Source: Pseudarthrobacter siccitolerans (GTDB lineage Bacteria > Actinomycetota > Actinomycetes > Actinomycetales > Micrococcaceae). Taken from it: DNA of 64,000 nt. Made by a program: the position numbers and the translations under genes. Location of the stretch: NCBI RefSeq assembly GCF_030823375.1, contig NZ_JAUSXB010000001.1, forward strand, positions 3,534,001 through 3,598,000, given 5' to 3'. The notes beneath the pieces were generated by a model. The model ran no database searches. It saw nothing but the letters and a program-made list of their open reading frames with translations, and was not told the DNA's origin. Position 1 is the stretch's first letter. Each line of letters starts with the position of its first letter. Below are positions 49,333 through 58,785 of the stretch, piece after piece.

Positions 49333-51273
49333 GTGGAAATAACGCAAAGCATCCGGACCGCCATCATCGGGGCAGGTCCGCGGGGCACCAGCGTCCTGGA
49401 ACGACTGCTCGCCCGCTGTGCCGCGCAGATCGCTTCCGGTTCCGGCCCGGTGCGTCTCCACATCGATGTGATCGATCCCTATCCCGCCGGCCCCGGCCAC
49501 GTATGGCAGCCGCAGCAGTCCCGGCTGTTCCTGATGAACACGCAGTCCTTCTATCCCACCCTGATTCCCGAGGACCCTGCCCTGGCGCCGCCAATCGCCG
49601 GCAGCACCTTTGACCAGTGGCGGGCCCGGCAGCAGCACAACCCGTCGCCGTCCCTGACCGGGGAGGAACGCGCAGAGCTTGCCGTCCTGGCAGCCACCGA
49701 TTTCCCCAGCCGTGCCCTGTACGGCCGCTACCTTGGAAACATCGTGGAGGAGCTGACCTGCAATATGCCCGACGGCGTCACGATCGACTTCCACGAAACG
49801 TCCGCACTGTCGGTGCGCCCCTCAGGGGACGGAACGTTCGACGTCGGCCTGGCCACCGGAGCGACGCTGCGCACCGGATCCGTGGTGCTGGCGCTGGGCC
49901 ACATCCCGTCCCGGCTGAACCCCGAACAACGGGAGCTGCAGGCTTCGGCGGAGCAGCTGGACCTGCAATACCTGCCGCCCGCGGTGCCGGCGGACGTGGA
50001 CTGGTCCCGGATACCGGCCGGGGAACCCGTCCTGGTCCGGGGCATGGGCCTGAACTTCTTCGACACCATGGTCCAGCTGACCGAGGGCCGGGGCGGCAAG
50101 TTCATCAGCAACGGCACGGCGTTGCGCTACGAACCGTCGGGCCAGGAACCCCACATCATTGCGGCCTCCCGGCGGGGAACGCCCTACCGCGCCAAAGCGG
50201 CGCTGAACGGCTACTATCCGGCGTCGGTCACGCTGCGCTACTTCACCGAGGCTGCGCTGGAACGCTTCCGCACCGCCGGCATCCGGCCGGCGTTCGACCA
50301 CGACTTCTGGCCGCTCCTGCACCGCGACGCGCTCTGGGCGTACTACTCCACCCTGGTGCGCTCGCAGCCGAACGCCGTCCCTGACCCCGCGGCCTTCCTC
50401 GCCGCACTGGACGAGGCCCTTCATCCGCACGCCCACAGCGCGGCGAACTGGGAGGACAGCGTGGAAAGCGTGCTCGCCGTCCATGTCGGCCCCCGGCACC
50501 GGCTGGACCTGCCGGGGCTGGCGGGGCCGCTGGCCGGGCGCTCCTTTTCCTCGCGCACCGAACTCGACGCCGCCGTCGTGGACTACTTGCTGGATGATGC
50601 CCGCCGGTCCGGGCTCGGCGAGGACGATCCCGTGAAGATGGCCATCGGGGCACTCCACCACGGCCGCGCCGTCCTGAAAACAGCAGTGGCCGACGGCGGC
50701 ATCACCGATGAATCCTGGGTGGCGGGACTGCGTGGCTGGTTCGAATCGTTTGTGGAAGGACTCGCCAGCGGGCCGCCCGCGCTGCGCGCGGAGCAGTTGG
50801 CGGCACTGGCCACGGCAGGCGTTGTGAGCTTCGTGGGGCCCGATCCGAAGTTCGCGGTGGACCGCCGCAACCGCGTTTTCACCGCTGCCTCGCCCTGGGT
50901 GGATGATGCCCCGGTGACGGCAAGGACCATGGTGGAGGCGTTGGCGCCCGGCAACAGGATCTCCGCCAACGATTCTCCAGTCCTGGGGCAACTGCTGGCG
51001 GACGGGTTGGTTCGTCCGCGCCTCATGATGACCGTGGAGGGCGCCCCGGTGCAGTCCACCGGCCTGGATGTGGAGCCGCACCCTTACCGCCCCCTGGCAG
51101 CCAACGGTTCCGTGACCGAAGGACTGTACGTGTTGGGACTGCAGCTTTCCTCCGTCCAGTGGGGGACGGCCATCGCAGCGGAGGCCTTACAGCCCGGCGG
51201 CCCGAACTACCACAGCGGCCAGCGGACCCTGCGCGACGCCGACGAGATTGCCGGCGCCATCCTGGGAGCCTGA
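49333..51273 (+). CDS. FAD/NAD(P)-binding protein (FAD-NAD(P) domain of unknown function)
   Basis: A 646-aa protein. The first motif TAIIGAGPRGTSVLERLL is a Rossmann-type FAD site; VVLALGHIP and GMGLNFFDTMVQLTEGRGG are typical of the large family of actinobacterial 'FAD/NAD(P)-binding' proteins of unknown activity. There is no obvious disulfide or monooxygenase motif. The GTG at 49333 follows TACGCT by 7 nt without a ribosome site, suggesting a leaderless transcript. The TauD-type relic lies downstream. An oxidoreductase role is likely; the substrate is unknown. Confidence 0.85.
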   Translation: MEITQSIRTAIIGAGPRGTSVLERLLARCAAQIASGSGPVRLHIDVIDPYPAGPGHVWQPQQSRLFLMNTQSFYPTLIPEDPALAPPIAGSTFDQWRARQQHNPSPSLTGEERAELAVLAATDFPSRALYGRYLGNIVEELTCNMPDGVTIDFHETSALSVRPSGDGTFDVGLATGATLRTGSVVLALGHIPSRLNPEQRELQASAEQLDLQYLPPAVPADVDWSRIPAGEPVLVRGMGLNFFDTMVQLTEGRGGKFISNGTALRYEPSGQEPHIIAASRRGTPYRAKAALNGYYPASVTLRYFTEAALERFRTAGIRPAFDHDFWPLLHRDALWAYYSTLVRSQPNAVPDPAAFLAALDEALHPHAHSAANWEDSVESVLAVHVGPRHRLDLPGLAGPLAGRSFSSRTELDAAVVDYLLDDARRSGLGEDDPVKMAIGALHHGRAVLKTAVADGGITDESWVAGLRGWFESFVEGLASGPPALRAEQLAALATAGVVSFVGPDPKFAVDRRNRVFTAASPWVDDAPVTARTMVEALAPGNRISANDSPVLGQLLADGLVRPRLMMTVEGAPVQSTGLDVEPHPYRPLAANGSVTEGLYVLGLQLSSVQWGTAIAAEALQPGGPNYHSGQRTLRDADEIAGAILGA

Positions 51274-51378
51274 CTTTCCCCGGTGATCGGCGGCCGCCCA
51301 CCGAAATATTCAGACGTTTAGCGCAGAAATATTCGGGCCTTTCGGCAGGGTCGCTGGCGCCACGCTCAACGTGACTTG

Positions 51379-51951
51379 CGCTGCCGGCGTACGGCGAGGA
51401 AACGCTGATCGCATCGTCTGCCGGCCCCTACCAGGACCTGCTTCGATGAGCTGCGCAACTTCGCTGACACCCTCTGGGCCATCCACACCAACGGCTACGA
51501 CTACTCCGTACCGAAAAACCTGGAGCACACTAACGCCGAGGAGCGGCGCAAGGAGTTCACCCGGATCCACTTCGAAACCGCCCACCCCGTGGTCCGCGTA
51601 CACCCGCTGACGGGGGAGCGTGGGCTCTTCATTGGCGGCTTCGCCCAGCGGCTGAGGATCGCAGGGGTCTCCAACACCGAGTCCAAGGACATCCTCCGCA
51701 TCCTGCAGGCCTACATCACCCGCCCGGAAAACGTGGTGCGCGTGAACTGGGAGCCGGACCAGCTGGTGCTGTTCGACAACCGCATCAACCAGCACTACGC
51801 CCCGGACAACTACGACCGCCAGCCCCGCAAGCTGAACCGGGTGACCATCGCCGGCGACGTCCCGCTGGGTGTGGGAAGGGTCACCTTTTTGCTGATACTG
51901 CATTACCAGCCGCGCAGGCAGTGCTGGTACTGCAGCCAGGCGATGCCGTAG
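51379..51951 (+). pseudogene. Decayed TauD/TfdA-family 2-oxoglutarate-dependent dioxygenase
   Basis: The C-terminal half of a TauD-type dioxygenase can be read in pieces. LALPAYGEETLIASSAGPYQDLL is in one frame, followed by a stop, and DELRNFADTLWAIHTNGYDY through ETAHPVVRVHPLTGERGLF to NWEPDQLVLFDNRINQHYA and LNRVTIAGDVPLG is in another. The distal histidine (NQHYA) and the arginine region are recognisable. The N-terminal half with the HxD motif is absent and the end is replaced by unrelated sequence. At least one frameshift and one stop are present. It is not functional. Confidence 0.85.
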
Positions 51952-52005
51952 CGGAGCCAGCCGAGGGCGTCGGTTCCACGTGGCCGGCGGCCCGGGAGCG
52001 GCGGA

Positions 52006-52785
52006 TCAGGCGGACGGGCTTGAGATCACCTTGAAGACGCCACCCATGGGATCGGCCAGCTGCGCCACCCGGCCGAAGTCGCTGTCCGCCGGTCCGTCAA
52101 GGAGGCTGCCACCCATGGTCAGGGCGCCCTCCACTGCGGCATCGGTGTCCTCCACCGCGAAGTACACCTGCCAGTGGGAAGGGACTTCGTTGGGCAGGTA
52201 GCCGGAAGCGTCCATGATCCCGGCCTGCGCCGTTTCACCCGAGCCCAGGGTGGTGTACCGGAATTCGGGAGCATCACTCATAACGCTCGTCTGCCAGCCG
52301 AAGACCTTTTCGTAGAACGTCACGGCGCCCTGGTAATCCTTGGCGTGCAGCTCGTGCCAGGCGGGTGTCCCCGGTTCTCCCGCGACTTCGTACCCGCGCA
52401 TCTCCCGGCGCTGCCACGCACCAACGGACGCGCCGCTGGGGTCGCCGAACATGGCCATGATTCCCTGCGCGGGGACGTCCATGGGCTCCATGTAAACCTG
52501 GCCGCCATTCGCGGCCACCGAAGCTGCCGTGGCGGCGGCATCGTCGGTACACAGGTAGGTGGACCACATGTCCGGGAATCCGGCCTGGTCCTCCTGCTTC
52601 TGCATGATGCCGGCCACCATCTTTCCGTTGCGTGACGCCGTGGTGTAGCCGCCATAGAGCTCCTGGTCGCCGGACTGGAACTGCCAGCCAAAGAGCCCGC
52701 CATAGAATTCGCGGGCTTTGGCGGCATCCGAGGTGATCAGGTCAATCCAGCAGGGGGAACCGGGCTTGATGTCGGGACTGGGCAT
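52006..52785 (-). CDS. VOC family protein with two glyoxalase modules
   Basis: A 259-aa protein with two VOC modules: PCWIDLITSDAAKAREFYGG (residues 11-30) and AWHELHAKDYQGAVTFYEKV (about 141-160), each ending in a GDP- or DPMGG-type strand (FGDPSGASVGAWQ; LADPMGGVFKVI). Such two-module proteins are common in actinobacteria and are often called hydroxylases or glyoxalases; activity is not known. AGGAGATTCC precedes the ATG. Confidence 0.9.
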   Translation of the reverse strand: MPSPDIKPGSPCWIDLITSDAAKAREFYGGLFGWQFQSGDQELYGGYTTASRNGKMVAGIMQKQEDQAGFPDMWSTYLCTDDAAATAASVAANGGQVYMEPMDVPAQGIMAMFGDPSGASVGAWQRREMRGYEVAGEPGTPAWHELHAKDYQGAVTFYEKVFGWQTSVMSDAPEFRYTTLGSGETAQAGIMDASGYLPNEVPSHWQVYFAVEDTDAAVEGALTMGGSLLDGPADSDFGRVAQLADPMGGVFKVISSPSA

Positions 52786-52949
52786 AGGAATCTCCTGGTG
52801 AGGTGAGTGCTCTTTGCGGCGGCGGGCCGGAGCGGTCGGCGTTCCGGACGGGACACCACGAGGCTATGCGCCGGGTCTGACAGTTTCAACGGTTCCCGCA
52901 GTTCCTGGCCGGTGGAGGGCGTTTCGGGCCGTTGCAGGAGGAAAACGAA

Positions 52950-52988
52950 GGACCCCCGCCCGGCCAGCATGCTGGCGGACAGGGGTCC
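52950..52988 (-). terminator. Terminator of tRNA-Ser(TGA)
   Basis: GGACCCC pairs with GGGGTCC around an inner palindrome CCAGCATGCTGG. It starts 6 nt after the tRNA 3' end on the - strand and TTCGTTTTCC follows. Confidence 0.8.
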
Positions 52989-52994
52989 CAATCG

Positions 52995-53082
52995 CGGAAG
53001 GTAAGAGATTCGAACTCTTGGTACGGGGTTACCGCACACTAGTTTTCAAGACTAGCTCCTTCGGCCGCTCGGACAACCTTCC
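52995..53082 (-). tRNA. tRNA-Ser (anticodon TGA)
   Basis: An 88-nt class II tRNA with acceptor GGAAGGT/ACCTTCC, long variable arm, T arm with AGTTCGAATCT and anticodon loop CTTGAAA, reading UCA. CCA is not encoded. Confidence 0.96.
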
Positions 53083-53189
53083 TCGACTAGTAGTGTTTCA
53101 TAGGCACTTGCCTGCAACAAAACAGAGACCGGAAGGTGCCCGGTGCACACTGGTTGCAACGAGTATTCAGTCAGAAACGGGAGTGTTCC

Positions 53190-54173
53190 ATGAAAGCCGT
53201 CTACATTTCGGAACCAGGCGGCCCGGAGGTGCTGGAGGTCCGCGAGGCGGACGCCCCGGTACCCGGACCGGGGGAGGTGCTGATCGACGTCGTCGCCGCC
53301 GGCCTGAACCGGGCGGACGTGCAGCAGCGCAGGGGCTTCTACCCGCCGCCGCCCGGCGCCTCGGAAATCCCCGGGCTGGAAGTGTCCGGCCGGATCGCCG
53401 GATTTGGCCCGGGCGTCAGCAAACCTTTCTCCCTTGGTGACAAAGTGGTGGCGCTGCTGGCCGGCGGAGGGTACGCCCAGCAGGTGGCCGTGCCGGCCGA
53501 ACAGGTCCTCCGGGTGCCCGAGGGCGTGGACCTGGTCACGGCGGCGTCCCTGCCGGAGGTGGCCGCCACGGTGTATTCCAACCTGGTGATGACCGCCCAG
53601 CTCCAGCCGGGCGAAACCGTCCTGATCCACGGTGCCACCGGCGGGATCGGCACCATGGCCATCCAGCTGGCCAAGGCCCTGGGCGCGAAAGTGGCCACCA
53701 CGGCGGGGACGGACGAAAAAGTGGGAACGGCGAAGGCCTTCCTCGGCGCGGATATCGCCATCAACTACACCGAGGAGGATTTCCCCGCGAGCCTTCGCGA
53801 GCAGAACGGCGGCCGCGGCGCAGACGTGATCCTCGACGTCGTGGGCGCCAAGTACCTCGCGCAGAACGTGGATGCCCTCGCCGATTACGGCCGGCTGGTG
53901 GTGATCGGCCTGCAGGGCGGCACCAAAGGTGAACTGGACCTCGGCCAACTGCTGAGGAAGCGCGCCGCAGTTGTGGCGACGGCATTGCGTCCCAGGCCGG
54001 TCGAGGAAAAAGGCGCCATCATGAACGCCGTCCGCGACGCCGTCTGGCCCATGGTCACCGACGGGCGGATCCGCCCGCTCGTGGCGAAAACCTTCCCGCT
54101 CGAGCAGGTCCAGGCCGCCCACACCTACTTCGACAGCGGGGACCACGTAGGAAAGATCCTCCTGTTGCTCTAG
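53190..54173 (+). CDS. NAD(P)H-quinone oxidoreductase (zinc-independent MDR, PIG3-like)
   Basis: A 327-aa MDR protein of the quinone oxidoreductase group: MKAVYISEPGGPEVLEV at the start, GLNRADVQQRRGFYPPPPGAS (the PIG3-type loop), and the NADPH motif VLIHGATGGIGTMAIQLAKALG. No zinc ligands are present. It reduces quinones with NADPH. ACGGGAG precedes the ATG. It stands alone between tRNA-Ser and the PadR operon. Confidence 0.93.
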   Translation: MKAVYISEPGGPEVLEVREADAPVPGPGEVLIDVVAAGLNRADVQQRRGFYPPPPGASEIPGLEVSGRIAGFGPGVSKPFSLGDKVVALLAGGGYAQQVAVPAEQVLRVPEGVDLVTAASLPEVAATVYSNLVMTAQLQPGETVLIHGATGGIGTMAIQLAKALGAKVATTAGTDEKVGTAKAFLGADIAINYTEEDFPASLREQNGGRGADVILDVVGAKYLAQNVDALADYGRLVVIGLQGGTKGELDLGQLLRKRAAVVATALRPRPVEEKGAIMNAVRDAVWPMVTDGRIRPLVAKTFPLEQVQAAHTYFDSGDHVGKILLLL

Positions 54174-54196
54174 CCGCGCGCCTGCAAAGAAGCGGT

Positions 54197-54207
54197 AGAT
54201 ACTCAGT
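54197..54207. promoter_or_regulatory. ATACT-C-AGTAT palindrome, candidate PadR site
   Basis: A perfect 5+1+5 palindrome about 100 bp upstream of the PadR gene. ATAC/GTAT arms resemble PadR-family operators. It may also overlap the promoter. Confidence 0.4.
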
Positions 54208-54250
54208 ATTGCCAGCGGGGGATTACTCCACTAGGCTCAGGGCTATACGC

Positions 54251-54284
54251 GGTATGCACGGGCCGTTGGGGGACCGTGCATACC
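54251..54284. promoter_or_regulatory. GGTATGCACGG inverted repeat upstream of PadR gene
   Basis: Eleven-base arms (54251-54261 and 54274-54284) are perfect inverted repeats 12 bp apart, ending 23 bp before the PadR start. The position between promoter and start suggests an autoregulatory operator; a leader-RNA hairpin is the alternative. Confidence 0.55.
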
Positions 54285-54307
54285 AATGCCCTAGCGCAAG
54301 GAGCACC

Positions 54308-54916
54308 ATGTCCATCCGCCACAGCCTCCTGGCCCTGCTGCAGGACCAGCCGCGGTATGGCTACCAGCTGCGGGTCGAATTCGAGAGCCGCACCGGGGCC
54401 ACCTGGCCGCTGAACATCGGGCAGGTGTACACCACCCTGGACCGGCTGGAGCGCGACGCCCTGGTCACCAAGGAAGGCGACGACGGCGACGGCCACGTGG
54501 TCTACAGCATCACCGCCGCCGGAAAAACCGAGGTAAAAAACTGGTTCGCGGCCCCGGTGGAACGGAACAACCCGCCCCGGAACGAGCTCGCCATCAAGCT
54601 GGCGCTCGCCGTCACGTTGCCGGGCGTGGACGTCCAGGCGATCATCCAGGACCAGCGTGCAGCGTCGATGCGGGCGCTGCAGGACTACACGAAGGCACGC
54701 CGGGACACTACCGGCAATCAGCGTTCAGGCGATACTGCCTGGCTGCTGGTCCTTGATTCCCTGATCTTCCAGACCGAAGCGGAGGTCCGGTGGCTGGACC
54801 TCTGTGAGGCCAGGATGGTCCAGCAGGCGCAGTCCGCCGGCCCGGGCCAGGCACGCAAAACGTCCAACGGGGTCACGGAAGATGCCACCCCGCTCAACGC
54901 GGACAGCCGCCGGTGA
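54308..54916 (+). CDS. PadR family transcriptional regulator
   Basis: A 202-aa PadR protein: MSIRHSLLALLQDQPRYGYQL, then WPLNIGQVYTTLDRLERDALV (recognition helix) and a helical C-terminal domain. AAGGAGCACC precedes the ATG. Its last bases overlap the GTG start of the ABC ATPase gene, so it is the first gene of a PadR-controlled exporter operon, the common arrangement for sensing drugs or antimicrobial peptides. The C-terminal about 25 residues are disordered. Confidence 0.93.
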   Translation: MSIRHSLLALLQDQPRYGYQLRVEFESRTGATWPLNIGQVYTTLDRLERDALVTKEGDDGDGHVVYSITAAGKTEVKNWFAAPVERNNPPRNELAIKLALAVTLPGVDVQAIIQDQRAASMRALQDYTKARRDTTGNQRSGDTAWLLVLDSLIFQTEAEVRWLDLCEARMVQQAQSAGPGQARKTSNGVTEDATPLNADSRR

Positions 54917-55650
54917 GCGTCCAGGGGCCGCAACAGGTCCTCGAACTTTCCAAGGTCAGCAAAACGTTCGGGGAAGGCGCGACGGCGGTCGCCGCCCTCC
55001 GTGACATTGACCTCACCGTGGCGGCAGGTGAGTTTGTTGCGGTGATGGGGCCGTCCGGGTCCGGTAAGTCATCCCTCCTGGCGCTGGCCGGGGGACTGGA
55101 CCGCCCGACGTCCGGCGGTGTCTTTGTGGAATCCACGCCCCTGGCGGGATTGGGGCTGAACGAACTTGCGCGCCTGCGCCGCCGGGCCGTGGGCTACGTC
55201 TTCCAGGACTTCAACCTCGTGCCTACCCTGACGGCGGCCGAGAATGTGGCGCTGCCGCTTGAACTGGACGGCACAGCGTGGAAAAAGGCCCGCCGGCAGG
55301 CGCTGGATGCCCTCCGGCAGGTGGGGATCCCGGAACTCGCGGACCGCTTTATGGACCAGATGTCCGGCGGCCAGCAGCAGCGGGTGGCCATCGCCCGGGC
55401 GGTAGTGGGGCAGCGGCGCCTGATCCTCGCCGACGAGCCCACGGGGGCACTTGACTCCACCACCGGCCAAGGGGTGATGGAAGTACTGCGTTCCCGGGCT
55501 GATGCCGGCGCCGCCGTGATGCTCGTGACCCACGAGGCGCGGCACGCAGCCTGGGCGGACCGGGTGGTGTTCCTGCGCGACGGCCGGATTGTGGACCAGG
55601 CAACTGCCCTGCATGATCCTGCGGTGCTCCTGGCCCAGGCAGGGCTTTGA
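54913..55650 (+). CDS. ABC transporter ATP-binding protein (MacB/LolD type)
   Basis: A 245-aa ATPase with all motifs intact: GPSGSGKSSLLALAG (Walker A), YVFQDFNLVPTLTAAENV (Q loop), MSGGQQQRVAIARA (signature), LILADEPTGALD (Walker B) and the H loop in LVTHEARHA. It is the partner of the FtsX-type permease downstream, whose start overlaps its stop (TGATG). The GTG start overlaps the PadR stop. Export of a lipid, peptide or drug is likely. Confidence 0.95.
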   Translation: MSVQGPQQVLELSKVSKTFGEGATAVAALRDIDLTVAAGEFVAVMGPSGSGKSSLLALAGGLDRPTSGGVFVESTPLAGLGLNELARLRRRAVGYVFQDFNLVPTLTAAENVALPLELDGTAWKKARRQALDALRQVGIPELADRFMDQMSGGQQQRVAIARAVVGQRRLILADEPTGALDSTTGQGVMEVLRSRADAGAAVMLVTHEARHAAWADRVVFLRDGRIVDQATALHDPAVLLAQAGL

Positions 55651-58509
55651 TGCGGCTCGATCTCACTCCGGCCCCCAACGGGCGCCGGAGCAGCTTCCGG
55701 GTGGCACTGCGCATGGCCCGCCGCGATATCGGGCGGCACAAAGGCCGCTCGCTGCTCATCGTCCTGCTGATCATGCTTCCGGTTGCCGGCATGACCGGGG
55801 CTGCCACCCTGTTCCAGAGCAGCCAAAGGACGCCCGAAGAAATTGTCGAACACGAGCTGGGCGGAACGCAGGCCCTGGTTCAGCGTACTGCCGGCTCCCA
55901 ACGGCGATTCGGTCCAGGACCCGCTCAATGACGCCATGGTGGCTTCCAGTACGGGCATCCATGATCCTGGCTTTGTTCCTGCCGACCCGCAGGAGCTGCT
56001 CCCGCCTGGTTATGAGGTCCTGCCGTTGCGGCAGCTCAACCTGTCCACCGGGATCGGGGCGGCGCTGGTGTCCCTGGAGGGCAGAATCGCGGACGCGCTC
56101 CATCCGGCCTTCGCCGGGAAGTTCACCCTCCTTGCGGGAAGGGCTCCACGCTCTCCCGGAGAAGCCCTGGTTTCACCGGGGCTTCTCGAGCGGTTCAGCC
56201 TTCGGCTCGGCGACGCAATCACGACGTCGGCCGGCACCTTTGTGCCCGTGGGCACCATGCGGGATGCGGACGCCTCGGACCGGAGCTCCGTCATCTTCCT
56301 GCAGCAGGCACAGGTGCCGGAGGCAGTCCTGCATCAAGGACCCCCGCACTCGGTCTCCTACTACCTTGTTGGCCCTGAACCTGTGACGTGGCAGCAGATC
56401 CGGGAGGCCAACCGGCAGGGCGTCAGTGTGCTCTCCCGCAGCGTAGTCCTTAATCCGCCGTCCCTGGCGGAGCGCACCTTCGACGGGGTCCCGCCTCAGC
56501 AGCCACCGCAGAATTCCCTGGCCCTCTTCGCTACGTTCGGCCTGGTCGCTGCCCTTGCGCTCCTGGAGGTGGGCCTCCTGGCGGGAGCCGCTTTCGCCGT
56601 CGGCGCCAAAAGGCAGGTCCGTGAACTGGCCCTGCTGGCAGCCTCAGGAGCCGATGCTCCCACTGTCCGCTCGGTGGTGACCTCAGCCGGACTCTGGCTC
56701 GGCAGCATTGCTGTCCTCTCGGGCGCAGCCCTGGGCCTCTGCTCGGCGGCAGCGGTGGTCCACTGGGTCCGCTCCATCGGCTCGGCCCGCTTTCCCGGCA
56801 TCCACCCGGATGTGCCGTTGACGCTGGTGGCCATGGTCCTTGGCCTGGTGTGCTGCCTGCTCGCAGCCATGGCTCCGGCGAATCATGTCGCCAGGCAGTC
56901 CGCCCTGGGCGCCCTTAAGTCCGGCCGGGCACCTGCGGGCAAGGGGAAGAGGACCACCGTGGCCGGTGCTGCGCTGCTGCTGGTGGCCGGGGCGCTGCTG
57001 GCCGGGGGCTGGTTGCTGGGGGAGTCGGCCACCGACCCCGACCGGAAGGCCGGGCAACTGCCGCTGGTTACCTCGTTGCTGATTGCCGGCGCCGTGCTCG
57101 CCGTCGTCGCGCTCGTGCTGCTGGCCGGATACGTCGTTAACCTCCTGACAGCCCGGACGGGGACGCTGCCACTGTCCCTGCGGATGGCTGCGCGGGATTC
57201 GGCCAGGAACCGTGGCCGGACGGTCCCGGCGGTGGCAGCCGTTCTCGCTGCCGCTACCCTGGCCAGCGCCGCCCTGGTCCTTTCGGCCAGCCAGCAAGCA
57301 GTGATGCGGGAGAACCACCCATGGAATGCCCTGGAAAACCAGGCCTTCCTGCCGCTGTCCCTGGAACAGCCCCTCCTGCCGGACGGCAGCACCCAGCCGG
57401 CGGTCGACGTCGATCCCGCCGAACTCACTTCGGCTTTGGAAGTCGGACTCGGCAATGTTGCCTGGACCCAGGTGGTTACCGCGCCGGCGTATGTTGAAAA
57501 CTGTGCTTTTGGGCCGGGCGTCGAGCTGTCAGGGCCGGCGCGCACTGCCACCTCCAACTGCCTCCAATACTCGCTGGCCAGGCCCGCGGGCAACGAGTGT
57601 CCGGTGACACCGGAGCGGAGGGTGGTGGATCCCGAGGACTGGCGTTGCCGGGGTTCGCTGGCCCAGTCGCCTGCCTCCCAGCGTGGCATCCTGGTGGGCG
57701 GCGCGAACGAGATCAGTGCCGTACTCGGCCGTGAAGCCGGTCCCGAAGCCCTGGCAGTGCTGGAAGCCGGCGGGATGGTGGTGACCAACCCTGTCTTCGT
57801 CCGGGACGGGATGGCGGTGCTCGAGGGCCAGGATGTGCGCACGCAGACCCAGGACCCGGCAGAGCCTTTCCGCATGCACGAGACGGTGACCAGCAGCACG
57901 CTGCCCGCGGTGGTGGTTGAACCGGCCGAAGCCCTTCCTTACTACGGAGTCATTTCGCCGGACACGGCCCGGCGCCTGGACCTGCGTCCGGAGGCGGCCG
58001 AACTCCTGGTGCAGCTCAGCAGGTTCCCCTCGGCGGCTGAGAGGGATGCGGCGTCGGGAGCGATCGCCGCCGTCTACCAGCGGCCCGACGTCGGTTTTTG
58101 GGCCGAACCCGGCATCACGCAGGGCGACTCGTGGATGTCCTGGTCCATCGTGGCCGTCAGCGCACTGATCACCTTCAGCGCCGCAGGCATCACCACAGGC
58201 CTGTCCCTCGCGGATGCCCGTGCGGACCACACAACGCTCGCCGAAATTGGCGCATCACCCCGGCTGCGGAAGAGCCTGGCCGGCTCCCAGGCGCTTCTGA
58301 CCGCCGGGCTGGGGACCGTGCTCGGAAGCCTCGCGGGGACTGTGCCGGCGGTGCTCATTGCAGGTTCCACCGAGCTGCGCACCGCCGTCGATGTGCCTTG
58401 GCTGCACCTCGTGGCACTCCTGGTTGCGGTACCCCTGGCCGGCGCCCTCCTGGCCTGGTTCTTCACCCGCGCCCGGCTGCCGGCCTCCCGCCGCACGCTC
58501 GGTACCTGA
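55650..58509 (+). pseudogene. FtsX-like ABC permease gene interrupted by a +1 frameshift
   Basis: The ATG at 55650 opens a frame with FRVALRMARRDIGRHKGRSL and a transmembrane helix, but it ends at 55931. The rest of the protein is in a different frame, readable from about 55885 (LPAPNGDSVQDPLND) to the stop at 58509. One extra base near 55884-55890 explains the break. Joined, the product is about 953 aa with one N-terminal helix, FtsX domains near 510-640 of the joined protein and at the C-terminus, and about eight more helices. It would be the membrane partner of the upstream ATPase. It is either a true frameshift or a sequencing error; re-initiation at 55936 would give only a truncated form. 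Confidence 0.85.
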
Positions 58510-58785
58510 GCCTTCCGTCCCGCACCTTGAGCTGGGCCCTTGAACGTAGCGCGGGGGTCTTTCTGAATGGCGCCGACAGGCTTACCGTGGGGATAAGGAG
58601 CTGCCCTCCGGGCAGCCGCGCAAGGGACCCGCAGCACCTTCGACGGCGGCGCGGCCCGACGCTCGTCGACGAGTGCCGGCCGTTCGGCGCAGGCGGGTCC
58701 TCCAGGCGGCCAAATCCAGTCCGGTGCCGGTTCCTCATTGGTAGGGTGCCTGTCAGCAGATGCGAAAGACTCTCAAGGAGGAGAC
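58510..58785. other. 276-bp region upstream of cstA
   Basis: No gene or hairpin is visible. It must hold the cstA promoter. I see no good CRP-like palindrome. Confidence 0.5.

Noticed and set aside
55936..58509. FtsX ORF as a complete shorter gene starting at 55936
   Set aside because: It lacks the N-terminal helix, and the upstream frame plainly encodes the missing part; no ribosome site at 55936.
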